Source: Gemmatimonas phototrophica (GTDB lineage: Bacteria > Gemmatimonadota > Gemmatimonadetes > Gemmatimonadales > Gemmatimonadaceae). Taken from it: 15,789 bases of DNA. Of this stretch, positions 7,781 through 15,339 are shown in pieces. Positions within the stretch are counted from its first letter, which is position 1, and each line of letters begins with the position of its first letter. The position numbers were made by a program, and so were the translations under genes. The DNA is taken from positions 1-15,789 of the forward strand of contig CAMBRJ010000022.1 of NCBI GenBank assembly GCA_945870175.1, given 5' to 3'. The notes under the pieces were generated by a model, which saw only the letters and a program-made list of their open reading frames with translations, was not told the origin of the DNA and searched no databases.

Positions 7781-10471
7781 TCACGGCGCTCGCGCCGCCG
7801 CCGGTGCCGCAAAGAGCGATTGCCAGTCGAGGAGCAACGTCGTGCGGAGCGGGTTCCGCGCCTGGATTCCCTTGGGCCGCACGATCACAAACTCGCGGCC
7901 GTTGGGCATCACGTCGTACCTCCCATCAACACTGGTGCCCTCCACGGTGTTGATCGCCAACGCGAACAGCGAGTCGCGACGGATCACGGCGAGTTCAGCG
8001 CTTGGTGCAAGGAGCGCCGCCATCAGCTGGCCGCCGCTGCTGACATAGTAGAGCGTCTTGCCATCGGGCGACCATCGCGCTTGTTCCCCACCTCCCACCG
8101 ACACCGTCAGGCGCTTTCCGGGCCCCGGGACGGGTCGGACATACACTTCCAACTCACCGGTTTCGTCGGATTGATAGGCGACCAGGGCGCCGTTCGGCGA
8201 AAGCGCGATGTTCGTCTCATTGGTCGGCGTGTCCGTGAGGAGCGCGAACGGCAGCGCTCGGCCAGCTCGCACCGAATCGCGGGCAATGATGGCGACGTCG
8301 CGGGACTGCCAGGTGCGCAGTGCAGACCAGCCTCCCGCTGCGCCGTCTTGATATTCCGCGACGTCGGTGGAATCGATCACCACCGACGCCGGGGCGCTCC
8401 CGTCCCACGGGCGCGTCCACACACGTGGCATGTTGGCCACTCTGGAGATCCACAGCACCCCCGCGCCATCACGGGTCCAGGAGGCGCGATAGCTGTTGTT
8501 GTCGGACGTCAGTCGGCTCATCGCGCCGCCCGCCAGCTCGTACAACCACACGTCGCCATCCATGCCGGTGCCTCCCGCTCGCACGGACATGCGCTCGCCA
8601 TCAGGCGATACACGAGGCTGGTCGAAATGACGCCCGTCGTCGAGGAGCACGCGGCCGATGCCGCGGCGGTCCACCAACGCCACCTCAGTCGCCGCCACTC
8701 TATCGCTTGCAAACCAGCGATACACGACCGCGCCACTTCGGCGCGCCACCGCGCAATCACAGCCAGCCGCAGTGGACAGCTGGGCCAGCAGGACCGGACT
8801 TCCGGCAACCCGGAGACGCCGGGCATCAAATTGCACTGCCGCCAACACACCATTCGTGGGCGAGAACACGATGAATCCTGGATCGACATACATCGGTCGT
8901 ACTCCGGCGACTCCGAGATCTGTCAGCTTGCCGGACGCCAAGTCTACAACGCCGATGCGCCACTCATCCCCCGCCGACTTTCGGGTCTGGACGAGTGCGG
9001 CGCGGACGCCCGGGAGCGCATTCGGGTTTACCATGTTCGGGTTATCACCGCTTCGCTCAACGACAACGCGTTCCGGTCCGCCGTCTGCCGGCACAGACCT
9101 GATGGAACCCTGCACGCTGTAGTAGAGGTTGCCGTCGTCGGCCCAGTTCGGCGGGCCTGCAAAATCGACGAGCGTTCGCGCCACGCCACCGGATACCGGT
9201 ATTCGGAGGAGGTGGTTGGCTCCGTCGAGGAAGGCGATCGAGCGCCCATCCGGCGAGAACGTTGGAGCCGAAACGCGGTCTGCCCCGGCGACTTGCCGAA
9301 ATGTTTCGCCTGAAAGTTCTCGCACGTACAGCGACTGCCGGCGGTCGGCGCTTCCGATGTAAGCGAGCATCGTGCCGTCGGGCGAGATCGCCACTGCGGA
9401 CAGGTTTTGTCCGCCGAGCGCCGCCGGTTGTGGGACAATACTGTCGGTTGGGTCGAGTCCGACGCGGACCATGGGGCGCGGCTGCACTGCGCCGGGCCGG
9501 AGCCAGAGTGCCGCCGCGATCGCTGCCACCGCCACGGTCCAGGCCACGACCTCGCGCGCACGGCCGCGGGACGGTCGGGCCGCGCCCCCCGTCGCACCTC
9601 GGGTCGTACCGGTCGGAAACGTCACGGCCCTCGACCCGTCGAGCGCCGCCGCAAAATCCGCGGCACTCGCAAACCGGTCCGCCGGCACCTTCGCCAGTCC
9701 TTTCGCCACGGCCAGCTCGACGTGTACCGGCGCACTCTTGCGCAGCGAGGAGAGCGGAGCGGCGTCTGCGGTGAGCAGTTTCGCCATGATCGCCTGCGCG
9801 TTCGGCCCCGTGTGGGGCGGCTCGCCGGCGATCATTTCGTAGGTCATTGCCGCGAGCGAGTAGATGTCGCTGCGCGCGTCGATCGTGCGGTCGCCCGTCG
9901 CCTGCTCAGGGCTCATGTACAGCGGCGTGCCGAGCGAGAGGCCAGTCTGCGTTACGCGCGCGCCGCCGGCATTGCTGACGGCCAACGCGATACCGAAGTC
10001 GGCCACCACCGGCTGGCCCGACTGCATCAGAATATTCTCCGGCTTCAGGTCGCGGTGGATCACGCCACGCTCGTGCGCGTACGCCAGAGCGCTCGCGATC
10101 GCGGCCGCAATCCGCACGGCCTCATCCACCGGCAACTGTTGCTCGCGCTCGAGTCGTGCCCGCAACGTCTCGCCCTCGACGAACGGCATCACATAGAAGA
10201 GCAACCCGAGGGCCTCACCGCTGTCGAAGAGCGGGAGGAGGTTTGGGTGCTGCAGGTTCGCCGTGACCTTGATTTCGGCGAGGAATCGCTCGACCCCAAG
10301 CACGGCGCCGAGTTCGGGCTTGAGCACCTTGAGCGCAACCTTTCGGTCGTGCTTGATGTCCCGCGCGAGATAGACGGTGGCCATGCCGCCCTCGCCGATC
10401 TGGTGTTCAACCACGTAGCGGCCCGCGAGGGCGGCGCTGAGTTGCTCGGCGGTATGCATGAGGCTGGTCAT
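7781..10471 (-). CDS. Receptor-type Ser/Thr protein kinase with C-terminal TolB/PD40-type propeller
   Basis: This is an intact transmembrane protein kinase. Residues below count from the ATG at 10471 (896 residues). The glycine loop GEGGMATV is at 26-33, Lys48 in VALKVL, Glu66, HRDLKPEN at 139-146 (Asp141), DFG at 158-160 and MSPEQ at 186-190. A basic stretch (RPSRGRARE) precedes one membrane helix at about 308-324. The periplasmic part from about 350 carries repeated SPDG blades (AISPDGTMLAYI, FSPDGRSIAFL, VSPDGERMSVR, WSPDGKTLYYV), so the propeller is the likely sensor. Whole-length resemblance to the split kinase at 3846-6549 marks them as paralogues. In-frame ATGs also occur at 10558, 10492 and 10459. 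I prefer 10471 because the kinase fold begins about 18 residues later, as in relatives; none has a clear Shine-Dalgarno. It faces a PP2C phosphatase gene, which could reverse its phosphorylations. Confidence 0.93.
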   Translation of the reverse strand: MTSLMHTAEQLSAALAGRYVVEHQIGEGGMATVYLARDIKHDRKVALKVLKPELGAVLGVERFLAEIKVTANLQHPNLLPLFDSGEALGLLFYVMPFVEGETLRARLEREQQLPVDEAVRIAAAIASALAYAHERGVIHRDLKPENILMQSGQPVVADFGIALAVSNAGGARVTQTGLSLGTPLYMSPEQATGDRTIDARSDIYSLAAMTYEMIAGEPPHTGPNAQAIMAKLLTADAAPLSSLRKSAPVHVELAVAKGLAKVPADRFASAADFAAALDGSRAVTFPTGTTRGATGGAARPSRGRAREVVAWTVAVAAIAAALWLRPGAVQPRPMVRVGLDPTDSIVPQPAALGGQNLSAVAISPDGTMLAYIGSADRRQSLYVRELSGETFRQVAGADRVSAPTFSPDGRSIAFLDGANHLLRIPVSGGVARTLVDFAGPPNWADDGNLYYSVQGSIRSVPADGGPERVVVERSGDNPNMVNPNALPGVRAALVQTRKSAGDEWRIGVVDLASGKLTDLGVAGVRPMYVDPGFIVFSPTNGVLAAVQFDARRLRVAGSPVLLAQLSTAAGCDCAVARRSGAVVYRWFASDRVAATEVALVDRRGIGRVLLDDGRHFDQPRVSPDGERMSVRAGGTGMDGDVWLYELAGGAMSRLTSDNNSYRASWTRDGAGVLWISRVANMPRVWTRPWDGSAPASVVIDSTDVAEYQDGAAGGWSALRTWQSRDVAIIARDSVRAGRALPFALLTDTPTNETNIALSPNGALVAYQSDETGELEVYVRPVPGPGKRLTVSVGGGEQARWSPDGKTLYYVSSGGQLMAALLAPSAELAVIRRDSLFALAINTVEGTSVDGRYDVMPNGREFVIVRPKGIQARNPLRTTLLLDWQSLFAAPAAARAP

Positions 10472-10756
10472 AGCGTAGAAATTGACGTCCATGGAGTGGC
10501 GACGCCATCTATATCGGGGGCTGGATTGCGCGATTCCACAAGAATCACCCGTTTCCAACGCGCCAGCAGCCGAAACCCGCCACGTTACCGTGGGCCGCGA
10601 GGCAACGTCCAGTTTGTCTCGCCTCAGACCGGTATCTCGTCCCCTGTTAGGCCGTATCGTCCCATCTCGTCGAGAAAGTCGCGCGCTACGCTGCCCGAAT
10701 GCTCGCCACGGCCCATGGTGCGCGCTAACCTATGCGATGACCCGCCTCCCCTTCCA
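10472..10756. other. Divergent intergenic region between kinase and phosphatase genes
   Basis: This stretch must hold the promoters of both the kinase (-) and the PP2C phosphatase (+). On the minus strand TATAGA at about 10506-10511 resembles a -10 box, but no good -35 is visible at 17 bases. Toward the phosphatase I see no convincing sigma-70 pair and no Shine-Dalgarno. No coding, repeat or palindrome of note was found. Confidence 0.35.
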
Positions 10757-11626
10757 ATGAGCGAATGCGTAGACCCCGCGCGTAAACCGCGCGACGACGA
10801 AATGGACGTGTTCGGCCTGTCGCACACTGGCTTGGTGCGCAAGGAAAATCAGGATCACTTCCTGATGGCCACGTTCCACAAGCGCATCAACGTCATCTCC
10901 ACCAACCTGCCGGATATCGAGCAGCGCTTTCCGGCTGGTGAGCAGCGGCTCGCCTACGTGGCGATGGTGGCCGACGGCGTGGGCGGCGGTGTCGGTGGCG
11001 CGGAAGCCAGCGCGATCGCCGTGGAGTCGCTGATGCGCTATGTGGACGGCAGCGTCACGGTGTATTACGGCGCCAAGGCCGACGCCACGGAGTTCATCGA
11101 CCTGCTGCAGTCGGCGGCGATGCAGGCGCACGGCGCGGTGCGCGCGCGTCGCGATGCCCAGGGGCTGCGCGGCACGATGGCCACCACGCTCACGCTCTAC
11201 ATCGGCGTGTGGCCCACGTACTACCTGCTACAGGTCGGCGACTCGCGCTACTACGTGTGGCGCGATGGCGTGCTGTCGCAGATGACGCGCGATCAGACGA
11301 TGGCGCAGGATCTGGTGGACGACGGCGTTCTGTCGGCCAGCACGGCCAGCAACTCGCCGCTGGCGCACGTGCTCTCCAGCGCGATCGGGTCCGACAAAAC
11401 TATGCCGGTGGTCACGCGACTCGATGCCGACTGGCGCAACGTGCACTTGATCTGCTCCGATGGTCTCACCAAGCATGTCACTGATGCGCGCATCGCCGAG
11501 GTGCTGGGCGCGATGACGAGCGCCAAGCAGGCGGCCGAGCAGCTCTTGCAGGAGGCGCTCGATGGTGGGGGCAGCGACAACGTCACGATCATCATCGGGC
11601 GCACCACGCCCAAGCCGCTGGAGTAA
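10757..11626 (+). CDS. PP2C-family (PPM) protein Ser/Thr phosphatase
   Basis: This metal-dependent PPM/PP2C phosphatase removes phosphate from Ser/Thr residues and is the usual partner of PknB-type kinases. Family motifs occur in order: GLVRKENQD (25-33), VADGVGGGVGG (71-81, Asp73), RGTMATTL (138-145), GDSRYYVW (161-168), CSDGLTKHV (233-241, Asp235) and GGSDNVTIII (271-280, Asp274). Asp33, Asp73, Asp235 and Asp274 would hold the two metal ions. At 289 residues it is slightly longer than the bare domain. An insert at about 36-65 (LMATFHKRINVISTNLPDIE), between the first two motifs, is also seen in some Gemmatimonadota-like relatives. It has no signal peptide or membrane helix, so it is cytoplasmic. 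The start at 10757 lacks a Shine-Dalgarno; an in-frame ATG at 10802 also fits the fold. It is divergent from the kinase at 7781-10471. Confidence 0.93.
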   Translation: MSECVDPARKPRDDEMDVFGLSHTGLVRKENQDHFLMATFHKRINVISTNLPDIEQRFPAGEQRLAYVAMVADGVGGGVGGAEASAIAVESLMRYVDGSVTVYYGAKADATEFIDLLQSAAMQAHGAVRARRDAQGLRGTMATTLTLYIGVWPTYYLLQVGDSRYYVWRDGVLSQMTRDQTMAQDLVDDGVLSASTASNSPLAHVLSSAIGSDKTMPVVTRLDADWRNVHLICSDGLTKHVTDARIAEVLGAMTSAKQAAEQLLQEALDGGGSDNVTIIIGRTTPKPLE

Positions 11627-11681
11627 CGCGCGAGGCGTCCAGCGACCAGCGCACCGACCTGTCGCCCGATCCGCCCGCGCT

Positions 11682-11697
11682 GCATGCTATAGCATGC
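11682..11697. promoter_or_regulatory. Perfect 16-bp palindrome overlapping the start codon of the CocE-type gene
   Basis: The sequence GCATGCTATAGCATGC equals its own reverse complement, and the ATG of the downstream gene is bases 11694-11696 inside it. It could be an operator for a dimeric repressor. In RNA it could only pair through a very tight loop, or as a dimer, so DNA binding is more likely. There is no Shine-Dalgarno in front of this start. The regulator is unknown. Confidence 0.45.
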
Positions 11698-13583
11698 GAT
11701 TCTCCCGATTCTTCCCCATGCTGCTGCTGGGCGGGCGTGCACTTGCCGCCCAGCCAGCCACGCCAGCCACCGCGCCTGCGCCCACCGCGGCGGGCTATGT
11801 CCTCACCGAGTCGATGATCCCGATGCGGGATGGCACGCGACTCTACACACGCATCCTCGCGCCCGCGAATCCGGCGAGGCCCCTCCCCTTCCTGTTCGTG
11901 CGCACACCATACGGGGTGGATGGCAACACGTCGGACCGGGTGGCCACAAACTGGGGATTCATGGCCCGCGACCTCGCGCGCGACGGCTACGTGTACGTAT
12001 TCCAGGACATCCGCGGCAAGTTCAAGTCGGAGGGTCAGTTCGTGATGCAGCGGCCGCCGCGCGCCAACCGCGCGGATCCGAAGGCGATCGACGAAAGCAC
12101 CGACGCGTACGACAGCATCGACTGGTTGCTCACGCACGTCCCCAATAACAACGGCCGCGTCGGCATGACCGGCGTGTCGTATGACGGATGGACGGCGGCG
12201 ATGGCGATGCTCGATCCGCACCCGGCGCTCAAGGCGGGGTCGCCGCAAGCATCACCCGCCGACATGTGGAAGGGCGACGATTTCCATCACAACGGGGCGT
12301 TCCGTCTGAGCTACGGCTTCGAGTACGCCACCATGATGGAGAGCGGCAAGGATGTGAAGCAGTTCGACATGGACGCCTTCGATACGTACGAATGGTACCT
12401 GCGGCTCGGCTCACTCAAAACGGTGAACGAGCGCCTGTTAAAGGGATCGATTCCCACGTGGAACGACTTCGCGCAGCATCCCAACTTCGATGCGTTCTGG
12501 AAGCGTCAGGCGATGACCGGTTACCTCGACAAGGTCACCGTGCCCGCGTTGCATGTGGCGGGATGGTGGGATCAGGAGGATTTCTACGGGCCGGTCACGA
12601 TCTACCGCGAACTGGAGAAGCACGATCGCGAGGGGAAGAATTTCCTCGTCGTCGGTCCGTGGAATCATGGCGGCTGGATGCGCGGTGAAGGTGCCTCGCT
12701 GGGTCCGATTCAGTTTGGGCAGCCGACCGCACGCTTTTTTCGCGACTCGATCATGGCGCCGTTCTTTGCGCGCCATCTGCATCCGGAGCAACGCGACGTG
12801 GCCGGATGGACGTTGCCGGAAGCGCTCGTGTTCGAAGCCGGCAGCAACGTGTGGAAGCGCTACGACACGTGGCCACCCAAGACCGCCGTGTCACCACGCA
12901 GCCTGTACATGCGTGAAGGCGGCGCGCTGGCCTGGGAGCCGCCCACCGCGACGGCGCCAACGTACGATGCCTACGTGTCCGACCCCGCCAAGCCGGTGCC
13001 CTACCGCCAGCGGCCGGTGCAGATGACGTACGGCCCCGGCTCCACCTGGAGCACCTGGCTTACCGACGACCAGCGCTTCGTGCACAATCGCCCCGACGTG
13101 TTGAGCTGGGAGCTCCCCACGCTCACAGAGGATCTCACCATCGCCGGCGATCTGGCGGTCACGCTGCACGCCGCCACCAGCGGCACGGATGCGGACTACG
13201 TGGTGAAGCTCATCGACGTGTACCCGGACTCGGGGCTGAAGGATCTTAAGATGAACGGCTACCAGTTCATGGTCGCCAACGACGTCTATCGCGCGCGCTT
13301 CCGGAAGAGCGTCGAAAAGCCGATGCCGCTCGTGCCCAACGTGGCCGAGGCCATTTCCATCGACCTGCATACGCAAGCGTACACGTTCAAGAAGGGACAC
13401 CGCGTGATGATCCAGGTGCAGAGCAGCTGGTTCCCGCTGATCGATCGTAACCCGCAAACATTCGTGCCGAACATCTTTGAAGCGAAGCCGAGTGACTTCC
13501 GCGCGGCGACGCAGCGCATTTATCGCAGCAAGGCAAAGGCCTCGAAGATCGTGTTGCCGGTGGTCACGGGCATTCGACCGTAA
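11694..13583 (+). CDS. Secreted CocE/NonD-type hydrolase, alpha-amino-acid ester hydrolase-like
   Basis: This is an alpha/beta-hydrolase of the CocE / X-Pro dipeptidyl-peptidase (S15) group, acting on esters or amides. The leader MRFSRFFPMLLLGGRALAAQ indicates export. The nucleophile motif GMTGVSYDGW (157-166) gives Ser162, AGWWDQEDFYG (289-299) gives Asp293, and GPWNHGGW (321-328) gives His325. Their spacing and the intervening ADMWKGDDFHHNGAF (189-203) recall alpha-amino-acid ester hydrolases, which transfer acyl groups of amino-acid esters and beta-lactams. Residues from about 400 form the jelly-roll C-terminal domain of this group (LTIAGDLAVTLHAATSGTDA at 481-500). The 629-residue length is normal. 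The ATG at 11694 is chosen because the leader follows; upstream codons overlap the phosphatase end. The start lies in a palindrome. The last codons, reading VVTGIRP, recur upstream of a repeat at 15316-15339. A decayed paralogue fragment lies downstream. Confidence 0.92.
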   Translation: MRFSRFFPMLLLGGRALAAQPATPATAPAPTAAGYVLTESMIPMRDGTRLYTRILAPANPARPLPFLFVRTPYGVDGNTSDRVATNWGFMARDLARDGYVYVFQDIRGKFKSEGQFVMQRPPRANRADPKAIDESTDAYDSIDWLLTHVPNNNGRVGMTGVSYDGWTAAMAMLDPHPALKAGSPQASPADMWKGDDFHHNGAFRLSYGFEYATMMESGKDVKQFDMDAFDTYEWYLRLGSLKTVNERLLKGSIPTWNDFAQHPNFDAFWKRQAMTGYLDKVTVPALHVAGWWDQEDFYGPVTIYRELEKHDREGKNFLVVGPWNHGGWMRGEGASLGPIQFGQPTARFFRDSIMAPFFARHLHPEQRDVAGWTLPEALVFEAGSNVWKRYDTWPPKTAVSPRSLYMREGGALAWEPPTATAPTYDAYVSDPAKPVPYRQRPVQMTYGPGSTWSTWLTDDQRFVHNRPDVLSWELPTLTEDLTIAGDLAVTLHAATSGTDADYVVKLIDVYPDSGLKDLKMNGYQFMVANDVYRARFRKSVEKPMPLVPNVAEAISIDLHTQAYTFKKGHRVMIQVQSSWFPLIDRNPQTFVPNIFEAKPSDFRAATQRIYRSKAKASKIVLPVVTGIRP

Positions 13584-13595
13584 GGCTCACTCGGC

Positions 13596-13740
13596 TTATC
13601 CGTGTTTTTTCGGTGCGATCCGCAAAATCCGTGTTCCGGCTGTTTTCGATCTGTCCGAACCTCAAGCGGCAGTGCATTGGCAGGATCGCAACAGCCGGAA
13701 CACGGATGATACGGATCACACGGAACCCACACGGATACGC
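13596..13740. repeat. Imperfect-palindrome repeat, copy A
   Basis: Two arms of about 55 bases pair imperfectly around a short middle. The exact core ATCCGTGTTCCGGCTGTT (13627-13644) pairs base for base with 13690-13707. The right arm contains nearly tandem ACACGGAT units at about 9-base spacing. Copies B (15347-15483) and C (15597-15743) are clearly related. Similarity with copy B continues on both sides, from about 13561 (inside the end of the hydrolase gene) to about 13750. It begins 12 bases after that gene's stop, so it may act on the transcript end. It has no U-run typical of a simple terminator. I do not recognise it as a named family. Confidence 0.8.
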
Positions 13741-13790
13741 AAAACGGTGACGCGGATTCGCGTTCTATTCGATCAATACAGGAGAACGCC

Positions 13791-13990
13791 GAGGGAGCGA
13801 TTCCGACGTGGAACGACTTCGCGCAGCGTGCCGATGTCGACGACTGCCCGAGGCGTCTGGCGACGGCCGGCTCGCTCGACACGATCACGGCGCCCGCGTT
13901 GCACGTCGCGGGGGGGGGTCGGATCAGGAGAACTGCGAATGGCCCGTCACGATCTACCGCGATTTGAAGACGCACCATCGCGGTGGACCA
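13791..13990 (+). pseudogene. Decayed internal fragment of a second CocE-type hydrolase gene
   Basis: Bases 13791-13990 align with 12441-12638 of the intact hydrolase gene nearby: GAACGACTTCGCGCAGC, CCCGCGTTGCA and GTCACGATCTACCGCGA are shared. In the matching frame it reads AIPTWNDFAQ, then TAPALHVAG. The segment between the first two shared blocks keeps the same length, so the divergence is by substitution there. Then a run of nine G (13910-13918) adds two bases relative to the intact gene and destroys the frame exactly where WWDQED, with the catalytic Asp, should be. No start or end of the gene is present. The left edge abuts repeat copy A, and the right edge abuts the stop of the PEP-CTERM gene. 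It is a relic of a paralogue rather than a recent exact duplication. Confidence 0.8.
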
Positions 13991-13993
13991 TCA

Positions 13994-14656
13994 CTAGCGT
14001 GCGCTGTTTCGGCGACGGGACACCAGCCCCATCGCGAGCAGACCAGTGATGATGAGGGCGGCGGGGGCGGGCTCCGGTACGCTGGCACTCGTCCCCTGAC
14101 CGAGCGTCAGGTTGTCTACGGTAGGCCAGAGGCTCTCCTCATCAGACGGCTGCACCGCCTGGATCGAGAACGAGATCATTGCGCCCGTGAGGGACACCAC
14201 ACCGAAGAACGTGTCGCCGGTCGGTGCCACGAGCGTTTGTGAATAGGTGCCGGTCGCATCGACATAGGTGACCACGATGTTGCCACTCTGGAAGAGTCCG
14301 TCGGCATCCGAGCCAAAGAAGTTGCCGCCGACGGCGGCGACACCACTGGTAAACGTCGAGAACGTCAGCACATTGGGCGCAAAGTCGATGGACAACCAGG
14401 GATCACCAACGGTGCCGGCACCGAACACGTTCACGTCATCCGTGACGGACGCCTTGTAGCTGTACGCACCAGCCGAGCGCGTGAGCGGCGACGCGGCAGT
14501 CCCGAGGGCGAATCCCGTAAATGTGTCGACCCCGGGATTGGTAATCGCTGCCAAAAACGAGACCTGACTGTTGTAGGTCATGAACTGCGCCTCGGCGATC
14601 GTGGGGATGGCCATCGTCGCCGCAACGGCCATTGTCCAGAGTTGCTTCCATCGCAT
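13994..14656 (-). CDS. PEP-CTERM sorting-domain protein, exported
   Basis: This exported protein of 220 residues has a signal peptide (MRWKQLWTMAVAATMAIPTI, cleavage after AEA at about 23). It ends in a PEP-CTERM tripartite tail: VPEP (194-197), a hydrophobic helix (ALIITGLLAMGLV) and a basic end (SRRRNSAR). Proteins with this tail are sorted and probably processed by an exosortase (EpsH/XrtA type), often in bacteria that make exopolysaccharide. The middle is Gly/Thr/Ser-rich beta-structure (VDTFTGFALGT, GVAAVGGNFFGSDADG, GDTFFGVVS), like other PEP-CTERM proteins whose body occurs in surface proteins. The start is supported by GAGGA (14663-14667) six bases upstream. No exosortase or polysaccharide gene is in the window. 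Its stop abuts the CocE relic, suggesting that this gene arrived in, or replaced part of, that locus. The body has no function I can name. Confidence 0.88.
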   Translation of the reverse strand: MRWKQLWTMAVAATMAIPTIAEAQFMTYNSQVSFLAAITNPGVDTFTGFALGTAASPLTRSAGAYSYKASVTDDVNVFGAGTVGDPWLSIDFAPNVLTFSTFTSGVAAVGGNFFGSDADGLFQSGNIVVTYVDATGTYSQTLVAPTGDTFFGVVSLTGAMISFSIQAVQPSDEESLWPTVDNLTLGQGTSASVPEPAPAALIITGLLAMGLVSRRRNSAR

Positions 14657-14662
14657 TTACAG

Positions 14663-14667
14663 TCCTC
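14663..14667 (-). promoter_or_regulatory. Ribosome binding site GAGGA for the PEP-CTERM gene
   Basis: On the minus strand GAGGA lies six bases before the ATG at 14656, and it supports this start. Confidence 0.65.
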
Positions 14668-15017
14668 GTCTCAGTTAATGAGTGCGATCCTTCCCGGCCA
14701 GAGCCCGTCGCGGAGCCCTCTTCAAATGTACTCTCGCTCCACACGTTGCAATCGAAGCACGGCGAACACGCGTGCGGAGGTAGCGACCTCGAGCATAGTG
14801 GATGCGACGGCGTGTGGCGAGTCCAGCCACCACGCGCTCCACGCCGGTGCAGTCGTTATCAGCGGCTGTCAGTGATTCCGCGGACGCATTGTCCGGCATT
14901 CCACGACTGTGGGCCAGTCTGGAATTGCGCACCTATCACGACCTGCCTCGCGCACGAGTGCGGCGACGCAGGCAGGACAGACCACTGGGGCCACTTTTCA
15001 CCACCGACCCGTTCCAC
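14668..15017. other. Intergenic region between divergent PEP-CTERM and FeoA-like genes
   Basis: This stretch of about 350 bases must drive both flanking genes. On the minus strand TTGCAA (14746-14751) and TACATT (14725-14730) resemble promoter boxes, but the 15-base spacer is short. I see no gene, repeat or strong palindrome. The frames that run through it look non-coding, with Arg-rich compositions typical of GC-rich shadows. Confidence 0.35.
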
Positions 15018-15023
15018 GAGGAG
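15018..15023 (+). promoter_or_regulatory. Ribosome binding site GAGGAG for the FeoA-like gene
   Basis: GAGGAG lies six bases before the ATG at 15030. It fixes the start of this small gene and argues against the longer open frame beginning at 14802. Confidence 0.75.
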
Positions 15024-15029
15024 CGCCTG

Positions 15030-15281
15030 ATGCTCGCCACGCCGCGGCCAGATTCGTCCCGTTCGCTGATAGACATCACAGTTGGCGAGCGTGTTGCCGT
15101 CGGGGCGGTCTTGTTTGAGATCGTCCGAACTCATTGTTCGTCCGTCGGCATTCAGCCCGGAGTCGTCATGCGCTGTCAATGCTGCACCAGTCGCAGCGTA
15201 CTGTTGCAACGCGAAGACGGCATGCAGATCGAAATCGATCGCGTGTTCGCGGCCTTTGTCGAAGTGCATTCATTGCATTGA
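15030..15281 (+). CDS. Small FeoA-like (SH3-fold) protein, 83 residues, Cys-rich
   Basis: This is a small cytoplasmic protein. From residue 19 to 80 it follows the FeoA-domain pattern: a first strand (GERVAVGAVLFEIV), then SSVGIQPGVVMRC (37-49), where FeoA proteins have a conserved LGLxPG-like turn, then SVLLQREDGMQIEIDR (56-71) and a closing strand (AAFVEVH). FeoA domains are SH3-like and occur in ferrous iron uptake or as C-terminal parts of DtxR-type regulators. Here no FeoB or DNA-binding part is nearby, so iron transport is not implied. Four cysteines (36, 49, 51, 52), including CQCC, are unusual and might bind a metal or be redox-active. The start rests on a strong GAGGAG at 15018-15023. 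The assignment is from pattern only; a stand-alone SH3-like protein is the alternative. Confidence 0.65.
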   Translation: MLATPRPDSSRSLIDITVGERVAVGAVLFEIVRTHCSSVGIQPGVVMRCQCCTSRSVLLQREDGMQIEIDRVFAAFVEVHSLH

Positions 15282-15290
15282 GCCGAGTTC

Positions 15291-15339
15291 CGGTCGAATC
15301 GTGATCGGGTGCTCGTGGTCACGGGGATTCGACCGTAGG
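15291..15339 (+). pseudogene. Relic of a CocE-type gene 3' end, reading RVLVVTGIRP then stop
   Basis: Bases 15316-15339 differ from the last 24 bases of the intact hydrolase gene (13560-13583) at only two positions, and the encoded VVTGIRP-stop is identical. A few upstream codons (RVL against KIVLP) also resemble each other, and similarity runs on through the stop into repeat copy B. It is either the last trace of the decayed paralogue or part of a longer repeat unit that happens to include a gene end. No open frame of useful length leads into it. Confidence 0.5.

Noticed and set aside
7760..10756. Long plus-strand open frames opposite the kinase gene (7760-9313 and the first 1.3 kb of 9407-11626)
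   Set aside because: They are antisense to a kinase with complete motifs, are rich in Arg/His/Ala, show no family pattern, and arise from GC-rich codon usage. Only the end of the second frame, from 10757, is a real gene.
13684..13737. Possible CRISPR array from the ACACGGAT units
   Set aside because: The units are 8 bases with almost no spacer, within a palindrome. There are no spacers of 25-40 bases and no cas genes.
13477..14049. Plus-strand open frame of 190 codons over the hydrolase end, repeat A and the CocE relic
   Set aside because: It starts inside the hydrolase gene in another frame and runs through a palindromic repeat; the product has no coherent fold pattern.
14725..14751. TTGCAA/TACATT promoter for the PEP-CTERM gene
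   Set aside because: The spacer is 15 bases, two short of optimum, and the boxes are only partial matches; too weak to list as a promoter.
14802..15029. N-terminal extension of the FeoA-like gene to 14802
   Set aside because: The extension is Arg/Ser-rich and unstructured, while a strong Shine-Dalgarno stands six bases before the ATG at 15030.
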